A DNA stretch of 64,000 nucleotides from Trema orientale (lineage: Eukaryota > Streptophyta > Magnoliopsida > Rosales > Cannabaceae). Under the pieces are notes generated by a model. It was not told where the DNA came from. It saw nothing but the letters and a program-made list of their open reading frames with translations, and did no database searches. Made by a program: the position numbers and the translations under genes. The stretch covers positions 413,947 to 477,946 of the forward strand of contig JXTC01000198.1 of assembly GCA_002914845.1 (NCBI GenBank). The letters run 5' to 3'. This document shows positions 11,182 through 22,197 of this stretch, one piece after another (the first letter of the stretch is position 1; each line of letters begins with the position of its first letter).

Positions 11182-13984
11182 TGTAACCCCTCTAATTTTG
11201 TGAACAACTTTATTTTGTTTTCTTTTGTGTGTGGCGAAGTGGAATGAGAAATACAATAAAGATTATATTATATTGTTAAATCTTGCACACATAATTTATG
11301 AGTTTAATTCCGTAAATTTATTGTTATATAGATTAAATTGGAGCTTAGTAGTGGCAATTATATCTGCGATTTATGAAGGTTTTGGTTATCAAGTGGTATT
11401 TTCCTAAAAGTTTTGTGCTTAAAGGGTATATTTGGAATAATTTCTAGAAACTGGGACAATTTTCATAAATTTACAAAACTTGGGTATTAAAAAAAAAGAA
11501 AAAAAAAATAATACATGCTCAGCCATATGCACGTATAGGACAGTTGTTCTTAATTGAAGGATAGCTATTGACACCTATCTATGCCATGTGTTTTGAAGTA
11601 TTAAAAAAAAAAACAAAAATCACAAAAATTCCCGCATATTTCCTTCTTCTGAGTCACCAACTTTCATACGTTAGAAAGAAGGAAAAACAAAACACAGAAC
11701 TCTCACCCTCACATTCTCTCTGTATTGCTGATTTCTCTTAAGTTTTGGAGCTTTTCAACTCAATCTCTCTTTGCATGTCAATGAATTAAGATAAAAAGCT
11801 TTAAAACCTTATGAAAGTTTTGTTTGATTTTCGTATGAGCTCTTAATAACTGTTATGGGATGTGCTATAAGGTTTTTTTTGTTCTTGTTCTTATTCTAAA
11901 GCTTGTAAAAATGCATTTTGGTCAATTTAGGTAGCTTTCGAACAGTTTGCATAGTTTGGTTTCGAGTTTCTACAAAAAATCGAAATCTGGAATTTTTGAT
12001 TTTTCACTAAGCAGTTTCTGTTTTTTGAGTATTTCGTTCCTTTATATTTATCCAAATGAGCTGAAATTTTAGTATGTCGTAGTAGACATCTAGCTTTTTC
12101 CAAATTGATCTTATTTATAAAATTCAGATGAGGATTCGATTTTGTACAAATTTTCTAAGATACATTGTTGTCGCTGTTAGCAAAACGGAGTCTCGTCTCT
12201 AGAGTTGTTTTTGGTCGACCAGAAGTTATATTTGGTCGACCAAAATCTGTTTTTAATGCCTAAATCAACTCGTTGAGTAAGAGTTGGCTTTCAGGGTTAT
12301 TTTGGTCAACCAAACTTTTTCAGAGCCAGAAAATCATCCTTTTAAGTGTTTTTCACTGAAGTTGACCGTATTTTAACCCCTGATACACCTCAAACTTTAT
12401 ATTTGAGAGAAATGTCTTAAACCATATTGTATTTAAGGCTGAGATAAGTTAAGTATTTAATTATAGTAGTGCTAATATTAAGATAAAGTGGAAATTCGGA
12501 ATTAGGAAAAAGCTCCAATTAATCTTGTCACTGTATTGTGTTACAGTTGGAATGGTCGTGCATGAAATTTTTGTGTGAACTATTTTATTAAGGCTTGAGG
12601 TACACCATTTTCCAGGTAAGTGTAGTCATTTATCTACAGCATTAAGTAACTAATGGTGCAAAAGTTTGTACTCGAAATATATTTATTGTGCTTCGCTTAT
12701 TATACGTGCTAAGTTGATTTTGTGTTGCTAAGACATTGTGTTAGTACACAGTGAAGTACTTATGCAAATGCACACATATGCACTTGCCAATTGATACATG
12801 TGGTGAATTGTTACGTGCACATTTAGTGATACTTGTGATGAGTCACTAACGGAATTAAGGTAACGATGCTTGTGATGAGTCGTTATGTGCACAATGGAAT
12901 TAAGATAACGATGCTTGTGATGAGTCGTTACGTGCACAATGGAATTAAGGTAACGATGCTTGTGATGAGTCGATACGTGCATATTTAGTGATGCTTGTGA
13001 TGAGTCATTATGTACACAATGGAATTAAGATAACGATGTTTGTGATGAGTCCTTACGTGCACAATCGAATTAAGGTAACGATGCTTATGATGAGTCGTTA
13101 GGTGCACAATGGAATTAAGGTAACGATGCTTGTGATGAGTCATTACGTGCACAATAGAATTGAGGTAACGATGCTTGTGATGAGTCGTTACGTGCATAGT
13201 TAGTGATGCTTGTGATGAGTCGTTACGTGCATAGTTAGTGATGCTTGTAATGAGTCACTAACGGAATTAAGGTAATGGTGCGTGTGATGAGTCGTTACGT
13301 GTAGAATAGAATTAAGGTAATGATACTTGTGATGAGTCGTTACGTGCACGTTTAGTGGTACCTGTGTTGAGTTGTTACATATATACTCCTGTGATGCTTA
13401 TGATGAGTCACTGTTGAGCTAGATTGGCAATGCTTATGATGAGTCGCCCAATATGGAATAAGAAAATTTAAAAAAAAAAGGGTCTGGGACTTATCACTAT
13501 GTGTTATTATTAGTATACTTGTTGTGCTTGTTTTTATGGCTTGGTTGTGCCTCGTGGTTGTCGCGTTAACTTTTGTATAGTTTGCCTATTTTCAAGTTTG
13601 TTGTAATGTTTGTCCTGCCTTACTAAGCGTTTTACTTATGTGATTACTCCGTGCTGTAAGTAAAGGAAAGAATAAGGCTAGCCAGTGATGAGCGGGCCAG
13701 TCAGCGTGCAATATACACAAGGCCTGATCGTGGAGAAAAAAGAAAATATTTTGATATTTTGGAAGTTGTTTTACTTAATTATGTTGTGAATAAAAGGAGC
13801 GTTTGTAAAAAAAGAGTTTAATGTTGTTCTATTTTTAAGTTGGAAATTTATTAACATCTCCATATTTTTGTTATATAAAATTTATTTATTAAAAAAAATT
13901 AATTAACAGGTCTTAATCGGCCTTGTTATGGGAAATTTTTACAAAATCATATCTTTAATCATTCTTAACATAGAGGATGTTACA
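11182..13984 (+). repeat. 5' LTR of nested Gypsy element
   Basis: 2803 bp. It starts TGTAACCCC and ends GGATGTTACA, just before the primer site. It contains the 45-bp hairpin array at about 12780-13445 and matches the 3' LTR (16453-19192) along its length with scattered point changes and small indels. Confidence 0.88.
12780..13445. repeat. 45-bp tandem array with conserved loop and covarying stems (5' LTR)
   Basis: About a dozen and a half imperfect units. The common unit contains a 7-nt arm (GTAACGA), a 13-nt loop (TGCTTGTGATGAG) and the complementary arm (TCGTTAC), then CGTGCACAATGGAATTAAG. Other units keep the loop but have arms TTAGTGA with TCACTAA (near 12822-12850), or ATTGG with CCAAT at the 3' edge (near 13423-13452). 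Because 45 is divisible by 3, antisense reading frames look like a repeat protein. I read this as a non-coding structural array. Confidence 0.85.
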
Positions 13985-13987
13985 AAA

Positions 13988-14000
13988 TGGTATCAGAGCC
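13988..14000 (+). other. Primer-binding site of nested Gypsy element
   Basis: TGGTATCAGAGCC, three bases after the 5' LTR end, matches the initiator tRNA-Met primer site. Confidence 0.85.
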
Positions 14001-14136
14001 AGAGTTGAGCCAATTCTGTAGATAAAACTATATATATATATATTACACGACGACAAGGACTCCACTCACTGTATGTATAAAGTGTTTAATTTAATTTTGT
14101 GAGAACCCTAGTTTAAGTTTGAAATTTTGTTGATTT

Positions 14137-14607
14137 ATGATGGATATGTCAACTGAGAGAAGGGTGGATTATTCCCTAAGGTCTGAGCTAGAGGTAAATA
14201 ATAATATGGCATACACTCCTGATGAGATAGCCGTTTATGCGAGGTGAGTGAGGAACTATGAGCCTCTTTTATTTTATAGAACCTAATCAATGCATGTGTG
14301 TTATTGGACTAGTCTTATGAGTAGGACTTTTAAAATGGCAGTTGTATCTAGGCCTCTTAAGTTAGACATAGCTAGCTTATACTTGAGAGGAGAGACCTCC
14401 CAGTGGTTTGATGGAGGAGGTACAAATCCTATACTTTGCAAATAGAATTAGTTCATGTTTTCCCTTGAAAGAATTTTTTTTTTTAGGCCAAACTTAGCTA
14501 ATTCTGATATTGATGATACTGACGCTTCGGAGTAGGAAGTATTTGGTGATGATGATTCAGTGGAGGATCCGGAAGAAGATCTAGAGGAAAATCTTGAGGA
14601 AGATTCA
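14137..14607 (+). pseudogene. Degenerate reading frame upstream of gag
   Basis: A frame starts ATGATGGATATG and reads MMDMSTERRVDYSLRSELE. It then meets stops, a patch ASLYLRGETSQWFDG and a strongly acidic tail (DDDSVEDPEEDLEENLEEDS) ending at 14607. It lies between the primer site and the gag start at 14835. I do not recognise the product. It could be an extra ORF of this lineage or a captured host fragment. At least four stops or frame breaks make it non-functional. Confidence 0.45.
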
Positions 14608-14834
14608 TGAGAAAATGAAACTAGTTAAGGAAGTAACCTATGAATACTAGAGGTATTAATCCAGTTGTGTAGATGTATACCCTTTCGTATATAGTTTAAG
14701 GCAGAAGCACTTAATTTTATTGTACGTAATAAGTGATCAATATTGTATACAGTGCTTAGTGTTGTATTGCAAGTTCTATTCATGCATTCTCGTCTATAGG
14801 AACAGACACACACAAAAGCCACGCATAGAACACG

Positions 14835-15548
14835 ATGCCACCTCGTAGGACTATAACAAGGAGTCAAGCTCAGGCAGAAGGTTCCCAAGCTGAGATTAAT
14901 CAGCCTATGATGGCAACAACTAATGAAGTAGCTGAGCTACGACAAATAGTTCAACAACAAGCTGAATCATTACAGGAACAAGAAAAAGATGCCATAGTTA
15001 GAGAAGAAGCAAATGCTCGCAAGCAGAATGAGATGTTCGAAACTCTTATGTGGCAAATTCCTACTAGACAGGGAGAACCAGTGCAATCGCTACTTGTGGC
15101 CGAACAAGAAGTACCGCCTCCATAAGTGGCAGAACCACCACAAGTAGAGCGATGACCACAACTAGCTGTAGAACAATAACAGCCACAACTATAACCACTA
15201 GTTGTGGTACCTAGTGAGCCCAGGACAATAAAACCAGTATCAGAAAGATTTATAAATAAGAATCCACCAATTTTTCGAGGGAACTATTGATCCCTTTGTT
15301 GCTAAAGAATGGATTAGCATACTGGAAAAGATCTTTGAATTTTGTCCAAATTGAGAAGATAGAGAAAGTAGCATGTGTTCTATATATATATGCTAAATAA
15401 TGATACTAGAATTTGATGGGATATCATGAAGAGATCCCGAGTAGTGAGAATGAGTTGGACTAAATTTTTAGTTGAGCTCAACAATTAGTACTATAGCAAG
15501 GCGGTAGTAGACCATAAGGTAAATGCGTTTACCAATTAGGGACAAGCA
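14835..15548 (+). pseudogene. Gag remnant of nested Gypsy element
   Basis: Starts MPPRRTITRSQAQAEG, a typical chromovirus Gag beginning, with a glutamine/glutamate-rich coiled-coil-like stretch over the next 80 residues. After a stop at 15123 the capsid-like domain continues in other frames: NKNPPIFRG, KEWIS, WWDIMKRSRVVRMSWTKFLVEL and the VDHKVNAFTN end. The zinc knuckle is missing. Stops and frameshifts abolish function. It directly abuts an integrase fragment, so the protease-RT-RNase H region was deleted. Confidence 0.75.
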
Positions 15549-16425
15549 AATATGTCGATGATGGAGTATTGATGTATGAGGGGCAGATTTGTATGCCAGA
15601 TGATTTTGAAATCAAGCAGCAAATCTTGTACGAAGCCCATAACACTTCATATTCGATGCATCCTAGAACTACAAAGATGTATGTATATTTCAAACATCAT
15701 TTTTCCTGGCTATGTATGAAAAAGGACGTTATGGATTATACAGCAAAGTGCTTAACATGTCAGCAAGCTAAGGCTGAAAGATCAGCAGGATTGTTACAGC
15801 CATTAGAGGTTCCTGAATGGAAGTGGGAACAAATCACTATTGATTTTGTGCCAGGATTCCAATTTTTATTTAGGTTCAGAATTAGTGGACCAAGCGATTG
15901 AAGCTATTTAAAAAAAATAGATTAAGAGGAGATTGAGGGCTTCGATTGATCGACAAAAGAAGTACGCTGATAAGCGATGACGACCGTTAGAAATTTGAAG
16001 TTGGGAATATAGTATTGTCGAATGTAGCACCGATACATAGAGTAATGAGTTTTGGCAAGAAGGGTAAACTAAGTCCTACGTATATTGGGCCTTTTGAAAT
16101 AACTGAGCGAGTCGGTGAGACGGCCTACCGACTAGCCCTTTCTCCAGCTTTATCCAGGATACATGATGTGTTCCATGTGTTTGTGCTGCAGAATTATTTA
16201 TTTGATTCCTCTCACGTGTTAAGTTATGAGCTTTTGGATATTGATCCAGAGTTATCGTACAAAGAGGTGCCAGTAAAAATCCTTGATATGAAAGAAAAAG
16301 AACTCCAAAATAAGACGATTTCTCTTGTGAAAGTTTTATGGGGGAATCACACTATAAAAGAAGCCACATGGGAATTAGAAAAAGAAATGTGGAAAAAATG
16401 TCGGGATTTATTTTATGTTTTGGGG
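15549..16425 (+). pseudogene. Integrase zinc finger and chromodomain tail
   Basis: 15569-15901 encodes the H-H-C-C zinc finger (EAHNTSYSMHPRTTKMYVYF, then KCLTCQQAKAERS) and the first integrase core residues (WEQITIDFV). The rest of the core is deleted near 15900. 15930-16425 resumes with RQKKYAD and then an open stretch: GKLSPTYIGPFEITERVGET, LSRIHDVFHVFVLQNYL and a chromodomain-like end (LVKVLWGNHTIKEATWELEK). Such a tail can direct integration to modified chromatin. Without RT and with a truncated core, the element cannot move alone. Confidence 0.85.
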
Positions 16426-16452
16426 ACGAAACTTTTTGTAATTGTGGGGAAT

Positions 16453-19192
16453 TGTAACCCCTTTAATTTTGTGAACAACTTTATTGTATTTTCTTTTGTG
16501 TGTGGCAAAGTGGAATGAGAAATACAATAAAGATTGTATTATATTGTTAAATCTTGCGCACATAATTCACGAGTTTAATTCCGTGAATTTATTGTTATAT
16601 AGATTAAATTGGAGTTTAGTAGTGGCAATTATATTTGTGATTTATGAAGATTTTGGTCATCAAGTGGTATTTTCCTAAAAGTTTTGTGCGTAGAGAGTAT
16701 ATTTGGAATAATTTCTAGAAACTGAGACAATTTTCATAAATTTACAAAACTTGGGTATTAAAAAAAAAAGGGAAAAATAATACATGCTCAGCCATATACA
16801 CGTATAGGACAGCTGTCCCTAATTGAAGGATAGGTATTGACACCTATCTGTGCCATGTATTTTGAAGTATTAAAAAAAAACAAAAATTACAAAATTTCGC
16901 TCATATTTCCTTCTTCTAGGTCCCCAGCTTTCATACGTTAGAAAGAAGGATAAACAAAACACAGAACTCTCACCCTCACACTCTCTCTATATTGCTGATT
17001 TCTCTTAAGTTTTGGAGCTTTTCAACTCAATCTCTCTTTGCATGTCAATGAATTAAGGTAAAAAGCTTTGAAACCTTATGAAAGTTTTGTTTGATTTTCA
17101 TATGAGCTCTTAATAACTGTTATGGGATGTGTTATAAGATTCTTTTTGTTCTTGTTCTTGTTCTAAAGCTTGTAAAAATGCATTTTGGTCAGTTTAGAAA
17201 GTTTTCGAATAGTTTGCATAGTTTGGTTTTGAGTTTCTACAAAAAAATCGAAATCTGGAATTTTTGATTTTTCACTGAGCAATTTCTGTATTTTGAGTAT
17301 TCCGTTCTTTTATACTCACCCAAATGAGCGAAATTTTAGTATGTCGTAGTAGACATCTAGCTCCTTTTGAATTGACTTTATTTGTAAAATTCTGATGAGG
17401 ATTCGATTTTCTACAAATTTTCTAAGATGCATTTTCGTCGTTATCAACAAAACAGAGTCTCGTCTCTGGAGTTGTTTTTGGTCGACCAGAATTTATTTTT
17501 GGTCGACTAAAATCTGTTTTTAATGCCTAAATCAACTCGTTGAGCAGGGGTTGGCTTCTAGGGTTATTATGGTTGACTAGGGTTTGTCGACCAATCTTTT
17601 TCAGAGCCAGAAAATCATCTTTTTAAGCGTTTTGTGCTGAAGTTGACCGTATTTTAACCCCTGGTACACCTCAAACTTTATATCTGAGAGAAATTTCTAT
17701 AACCATATTGTATTTTATATTTAGGGCTGAGATAAGTTAGGTATTTAATTATAGTAGTGCTAATATTAAGATTAAGTAGAAACTCAGAATTAGGGAAAAG
17801 CTCCAATTAATCTTGTCACTATATTGGGTTACAGTAGGAACGGTCGTGCGTGAAATTTTTGTGTGAACTATTTTACTAAGGCTTGAGGTAATCTATTTTC
17901 CAGGTAAGTGCAGTTATTTATCTACAGCATTGAGTAACTAATGGTGCGAAAATTTGTCCTGGAAATATATTTATTGTGCTTTGCTTATTATACGTGCTAA
18001 GTTAATTTTATATTGCTAGGATGTTGTGTTAGTATATAGTGAAGCACTTATACAAATGCACACATATGTACTTACCAATTGATACATGTGATGAATTGTT
18101 ATGTGCACATTCAGTGATGCTTGTGATGAGTCACTAACGGAATTAAGGTAACGACACTTGTGATGAGTCGTTACGTGCGCAATGGAATTAAGGTAACGAT
18201 GCTTATTATGAGTTGTTACCTGCATAATGGAATTAAGGTAATGATTCTTGTGATGAGTCGATACGTGCATATTTACTAATACTTGTGATGAGTCATTACG
18301 TGCGCAATGGAATTAAAGTAACGATACTTGTGATGAGTCGTTACATGCACAATAGAATTAAGGTAACGATGCTTGTGATGAGTCGTTACATACACAATAG
18401 AATTGAGGTAACGATGATTGTGATGAGTCGTTACGTGTATATTTAGTGATACTTGTGATGAGTCATTGACAGAATTAAGGTAACGATGCATGTGATGAGT
18501 CGTTACGTGTAGAATGAAATTAGGGTAACGATGCTTGTAATGTGTCGTTACGTACATATTTAGTGATACCTGTGATGAGTTGTTACATATATACTCCAGT
18601 GATGCTTGTGATGAGTCACTGTTGAGCTGGATTGGCTATGCTTGTGATGAGTCGCCCAATATGGAATAAGAAAATAAAAAAAAAAAGGGCCTGGGACTTA
18701 TCACTATGTGTTATTATTGGTATACTTGTTGTGCTTGTTTTTATGGCTTAGTTGTGCATCGTGGTTGTCATGTTAACTTTTGTATAGTTTGCCTATTTTG
18801 AAGTTTGTTGTAATGTTTGTCCTACCTTATTAAGTGTTTTGATTATGTAGTTACTCCGTGCTGTAGGCAAAGGAAAGAACAAGGTTAGCTAGTGATGAGC
18901 GGACCAGTCAGTGTGCAATGTACATATCGTCTGACCGTGGGGAAAAAAGAAAATGTTTTGATATTTTGGAAGTTATTTTACTTAATTATGTTGTGAACAA
19001 AAGGAGCGTTTGTGAAAAAAAGAGTTTAATGTGGTTGTGTTTTTAAGTTAGAAATTTATTAACATCTCCATATTTTTGTTATATAAAATTTATGTATTAA
19101 AAAAAATTAATTAACAGGTCTTAATCGGCCTTGTTATGGGAAATTTTTACAAAATAATATTTTTAATCACTATTGACATAGAGGATGTTACA
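16453..19192 (+). repeat. 3' LTR of nested Gypsy element
   Basis: 2740 bp, TGTAACCC to GATGTTACA, preceded by a short purine run (GTGGGGAAT). It carries its own version of the hairpin array and is followed by the decayed duplication AGAAT. Confidence 0.88.
18085..18662. repeat. 45-bp hairpin array (3' LTR copy)
   Basis: Same family as 12780-13445. Near 18598-18630 a unit has arms CAGTGA and TCACTG around the same TGCTTGTGATGAG loop, an arm pair not paired in the 5' LTR equivalent (CTGTGA/TCACTG). The array has fewer or differently lost units than in the 5' LTR. Confidence 0.82.
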
Positions 19193-21708
19193 AGAATCCT
19201 CTTCTCTTATTATTGATATTAGATAGTTATTACGTTGGTGAGTCTTACTTTGGAATTGATATTAAAATTTTATGAGTCTACTTGCTAACTTCTTCTACTT
19301 TCTCTTGAGTTTTATCTTAGTGTTTTTGATCCTATTTGAAAAAACAAAAAGTCTAAGTTAATTATTAGACAAGAGAAATTATTTTATTCCTAAGAAATTA
19401 TGTTGTCATTCTAAGGAATTGTTAATCTTATATTATCTATGTAAGGGATTTATTGAATAAAGATTACTTAATTATGGTGTCAATGTGGGGAAGATATATC
19501 TATTTAGGTTTATCAGTTAATGGAATAATAGAGAGAAAATGTTTCAAATTCTTTCAGAAAGTGAAATTATTCATGCTACAAGCTAGAACATATAATGAAA
19601 CATTGAATAAGTTTATTAAATAACTAGTTTCCTTGATAATAAAGGACAAAGAGATGATATAACAAATGTCAATTTATGTGCTTGTGATAACTGATAAGAG
19701 TACATATTTTTGTTACTAAATGATTGTGGATAAAAAGATTAGTTTTGCTAAAGGACTTACCTATGAGTTTTTTTGTAAATATTAGTGATGATATAATTGA
19801 AATATAGGCATTAAAGACTTATAGATAGAAAAATTTAGATAATGATATTTTGAAGAAAGAAAAATTATGACGGACTAATTTGGAGAACAATATTACCTAG
19901 AAAAAAAAAATATAGTTGGATAGTTTTGAGATGATGTTACCTTAATAATATTTATTTTGAAAGCTAAGCAAAAATCGAAATATGGTGAATGGACATTTTG
20001 GTTATAGTTATGGATACAAGGTAGTAGAGTTAAAATTAGAATATATAGTTGTTATAAACGAGTTCTCAATTTTATTTTATGGTGTTACTATATAAGAGGA
20101 AGTAATCCTTGTATTTGATAGTGTTTGGTGTTACTCTTCTCTAGAAATTTATATTGAATTATATAAATAAATAAAACAGTACTTATTTGATGAGCAACTA
20201 GAAGAATTACAAAATAAGAGTTTTCAGAAAACTTAGTATTTTACTATTAGGAACTCGATTATTATCGGTGATGAAAAAAAATAAAAATTGTATTTATAAA
20301 ACAAAAGGTCAAAACAGTTATGTAGGGAATATGTAAGTTGATCAATATTTTTAAGATTGATAAATTATTTGACTTTTATGATTTATGTGGTTTATGGAGA
20401 AATATTCACATTTGTGGCTCTATTGATCTCCCTTATTTGTAAAAGATATTTTTGAGAAAATCATAATATGAGACATTAAAAATTCAAGAGGTATTAAGAT
20501 AAAGACCTAAGAAAATTTTGAGAACTAGTATATGAAAGAAATTACTTAGCATATTTCTTAGTGTTTAGTCTATGGGAAAGTAAATGAGGACTATATAGAC
20601 GAAGGTTGAAAACTTTTGATATACTATATGGGAAAGATAATACGGTAGTGGAATTTTATAACGAAATTATGAAGGATTACTCAAATTGTAAAATATCAGT
20701 TATATAGTGTATTATTTGACTAAGTATACTCACATTTCTGCTATTAGACTTGGCTTGTGCCCTTAACCGATCAGGTTTTCATCTTTATGGTTATTTTGAG
20801 CGAACATTGAGATTTAGAATTTTATGAAATTTGGTTATAAGCATAGCATATATATTTGACGTAATCTTTGGTAACTGGATTTAGTTTTCATACTTTGGCC
20901 TATTGAAGATTAAAGTTGAAGGAAATGAGGCAAAAATGGATTCTTATGGCTGTTTATGATAGAGATATCATATTGTAGCTTAGAAGACCTTGCACATAAT
21001 TTTGAAAATTAAATTAAATTTGCTAGAACTTTACAATGTCGATCTAAAATTAATGAAATGTCGAAAAGGAAAATAGATATGTATAGATGGACCATTGACG
21101 ATATGTTGAAACAATATTTCAAAGATTTGTGAAAGAAAATATTACTCTTGATAATGTTTGTATATAATTGTAATTTTTGATCTAGCATTAGAGTAGCTCT
21201 ATATAAAGCATTGGTAAAAAAATAGAAGTGTATCATTGGCGTTATAGGCATGCGATTAAAAGAGGTACTAGAGATTTAAGGAATTTTAATTATTAAGAAT
21301 TCCTATTAGCTTTGTTAATACCAAGAAAAATTTAAGTCATCATGTCATTCTCTTTTTGGAAGAAATTATAAAGGAGCTGTCACAATAAATGAAAAATGAT
21401 ATAGAGTTATTAATAGATAAGTTTTAAAAGCGATGATCTCTCTTTGACATTTCAATTACTTAAATTGGAATAAGTTCACATTCTCAAGTTCGTATCATAT
21501 TGATAGAAAGATTGTTGGAATAAGTTCACATTCTCAAGTTCGTATCATATTGATAGAAAGATTGTTTCAATTTAGTAAGTGATGATCATAGTTTTATCCA
21601 GATGTTGAGGTTTTCTTAGAAATTTGTGGATCTATTAATGTTTTCTTCATTGGAGAATACATGAATGTAAAGTTTAGAGGACCAAATTTCTTTTTTAGAG
21701 GGAAAGAA
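19193..21708 (+). other. Non-coding interior of outer element, copy 1
   Basis: Very AT-rich and stop-dense in all frames. I recognise no retrotransposon domain. It is collinear with about 31775-34245 at high identity, so it belongs to the outer element and not to an independent insertion. An antisense frame of about 80 codons (21009-21251) is also seen in the second copy (33596-33838) but shows no domain, and I do not call it. Confidence 0.6.
21466..21567. repeat. Local tandem duplication, about 50 bp x 2
   Basis: The phrase GGAATAAGTTCACATTCTCA...GAAAGATTGTT occurs twice in tandem here but once at the matching place in copy 2 (about 34052-34105). It therefore arose after the block was duplicated. 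Confidence 0.85.
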
Positions 21709-21818
21709 TGTGACAATCTGTACCCAAAAAAAAAAGAATTTTTTATATTTTGTAAATAATATAATGATAAATGAAAAGTCTAATTAACTCATATGTATAA
21801 GTGTTTATTAAGAGTCAA
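21709..21818 (+). repeat. Truncated 3' LTR of outer element, copy 1
   Basis: TGTGACAATCTGTACCC and about 90 further bases match the start of the 5' LTR. The match stops at AAGAGTCAA and S-RLK exon-7 sequence follows. The same truncation point occurs at 34359 in copy 2. Confidence 0.8.
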
Positions 21819-22197
21819 CCAGCAAAGTGTTATTCAAATTCTATCCAAGAATTGTCTTCAACCAGCGAAGTAAACATTACACTATTGGAGGCTTGACAAC
21901 AGCCATGATGGTTGCTAGGTTTTACCTATTCAAATTCTTTTTGTTGTGTCTATGATGTGTGCTTAATCATACCAAACTCTAATATTGTAAAATAAAAAAT
22001 AAAGTATTTTTTTCTCTCGCTGATTTCAACTCGATTGAATTTTTTTTTATTATGAATTTATACATAAACTCCCCTAATTAGGATTTAAACCCGTCCCCTC
22101 TCCTCCCAAACACACTCCCAGGAATCTTAAACCAATTGAGAGATATAAACTAATTTGATTTAGTGTTAGATTATGTTCAGATCTTGGATTTTTTTTT
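21819..22197 (+). pseudogene. Tail of S-RLK pseudogene P3 and 3' flank
   Basis: CCAGCAAAGTGTTATTCAAATT, then GAATTGTCTTCAACCAGCGAAG, matches the sequence after exon 7 of P1 (about 550-595), so this is the displaced 3' end of P3. The rest, up to the N gap, is 3' flank with a stretch (22060-22180) that looks like a dispersed repeat. Confidence 0.6.

Larger units (their letters stand above)
11182..19192 (+). mobile_element. Nested Tekay-like Gypsy element, internally deleted
   Basis: An 8.0-kb element with two long LTRs (11182-13984 and 16453-19192) that start TGTAACCC and end GATGTTACA, so the termini form TGTAAC/GTTACA. The interior of only about 2.5 kb holds a primer site, a degenerate upstream reading frame, a gag remnant, the integrase zinc finger and the integrase/chromodomain tail. 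Protease, reverse transcriptase, RNase H and most of the integrase core are missing. The C-terminal sequence (IHDVFHVFVLQNYL to WELEKEMWKKC) places it with Tekay/Del-type chromoviruses. The homologous outer element at 29157-34359 has an empty site. Confidence 0.88.
8660..21818 (+). mobile_element. Long-LTR Gypsy-type element without pol, copy 1
   Basis: The element is inserted in exon 7 of P3. The 5' LTR (8660-10742) starts TGTGACAATCC and ends GGGGTATGATA. A primer-binding site follows. The interior (10743-11181 plus 19193-21708, about 2.96 kb) shows no gag, protease, reverse transcriptase or integrase motif I can recognise. A purine tract (AGAGGGAAAGAA) precedes the 3' LTR start at 21709. 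The 3' LTR is cut after about 110 bp, and the host exon resumes at 21819. Long LTRs with a non-coding interior are typical of LARD-like elements, but a completely eroded Gypsy element is the alternative. A second Gypsy element (11182-19192) is nested inside. Confidence 0.75.

Noticed and set aside
12728..13197. Antisense open frames encoding a repeated VHVTTHHKHRYLNSI-like peptide
   Set aside because: The 45-bp repeat unit is divisible by three and keeps an antisense frame open by chance. The same occurs at 18016-18557 in the 3' LTR, in an LTR with no coding role expected.
12780..13445. CRISPR-like array
   Set aside because: Units are head-to-tail and similar throughout, without unique spacers, and lie inside a plant LTR.
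12780..13445. Hammerhead ribozyme, because of repeated GTGATGAG
   Set aside because: The hammerhead core also needs CUGAUGA plus a GAAA partner and three helices. Here the word is the loop of a simple hairpin and no GAAA partner is placed correctly.
21009..21251. Antisense 80-codon frame, also present at 33596-33838
   Set aside because: Shared only because the block is duplicated. Strongly AT-driven composition (Phe/Ile/Leu/Tyr) and no domain.
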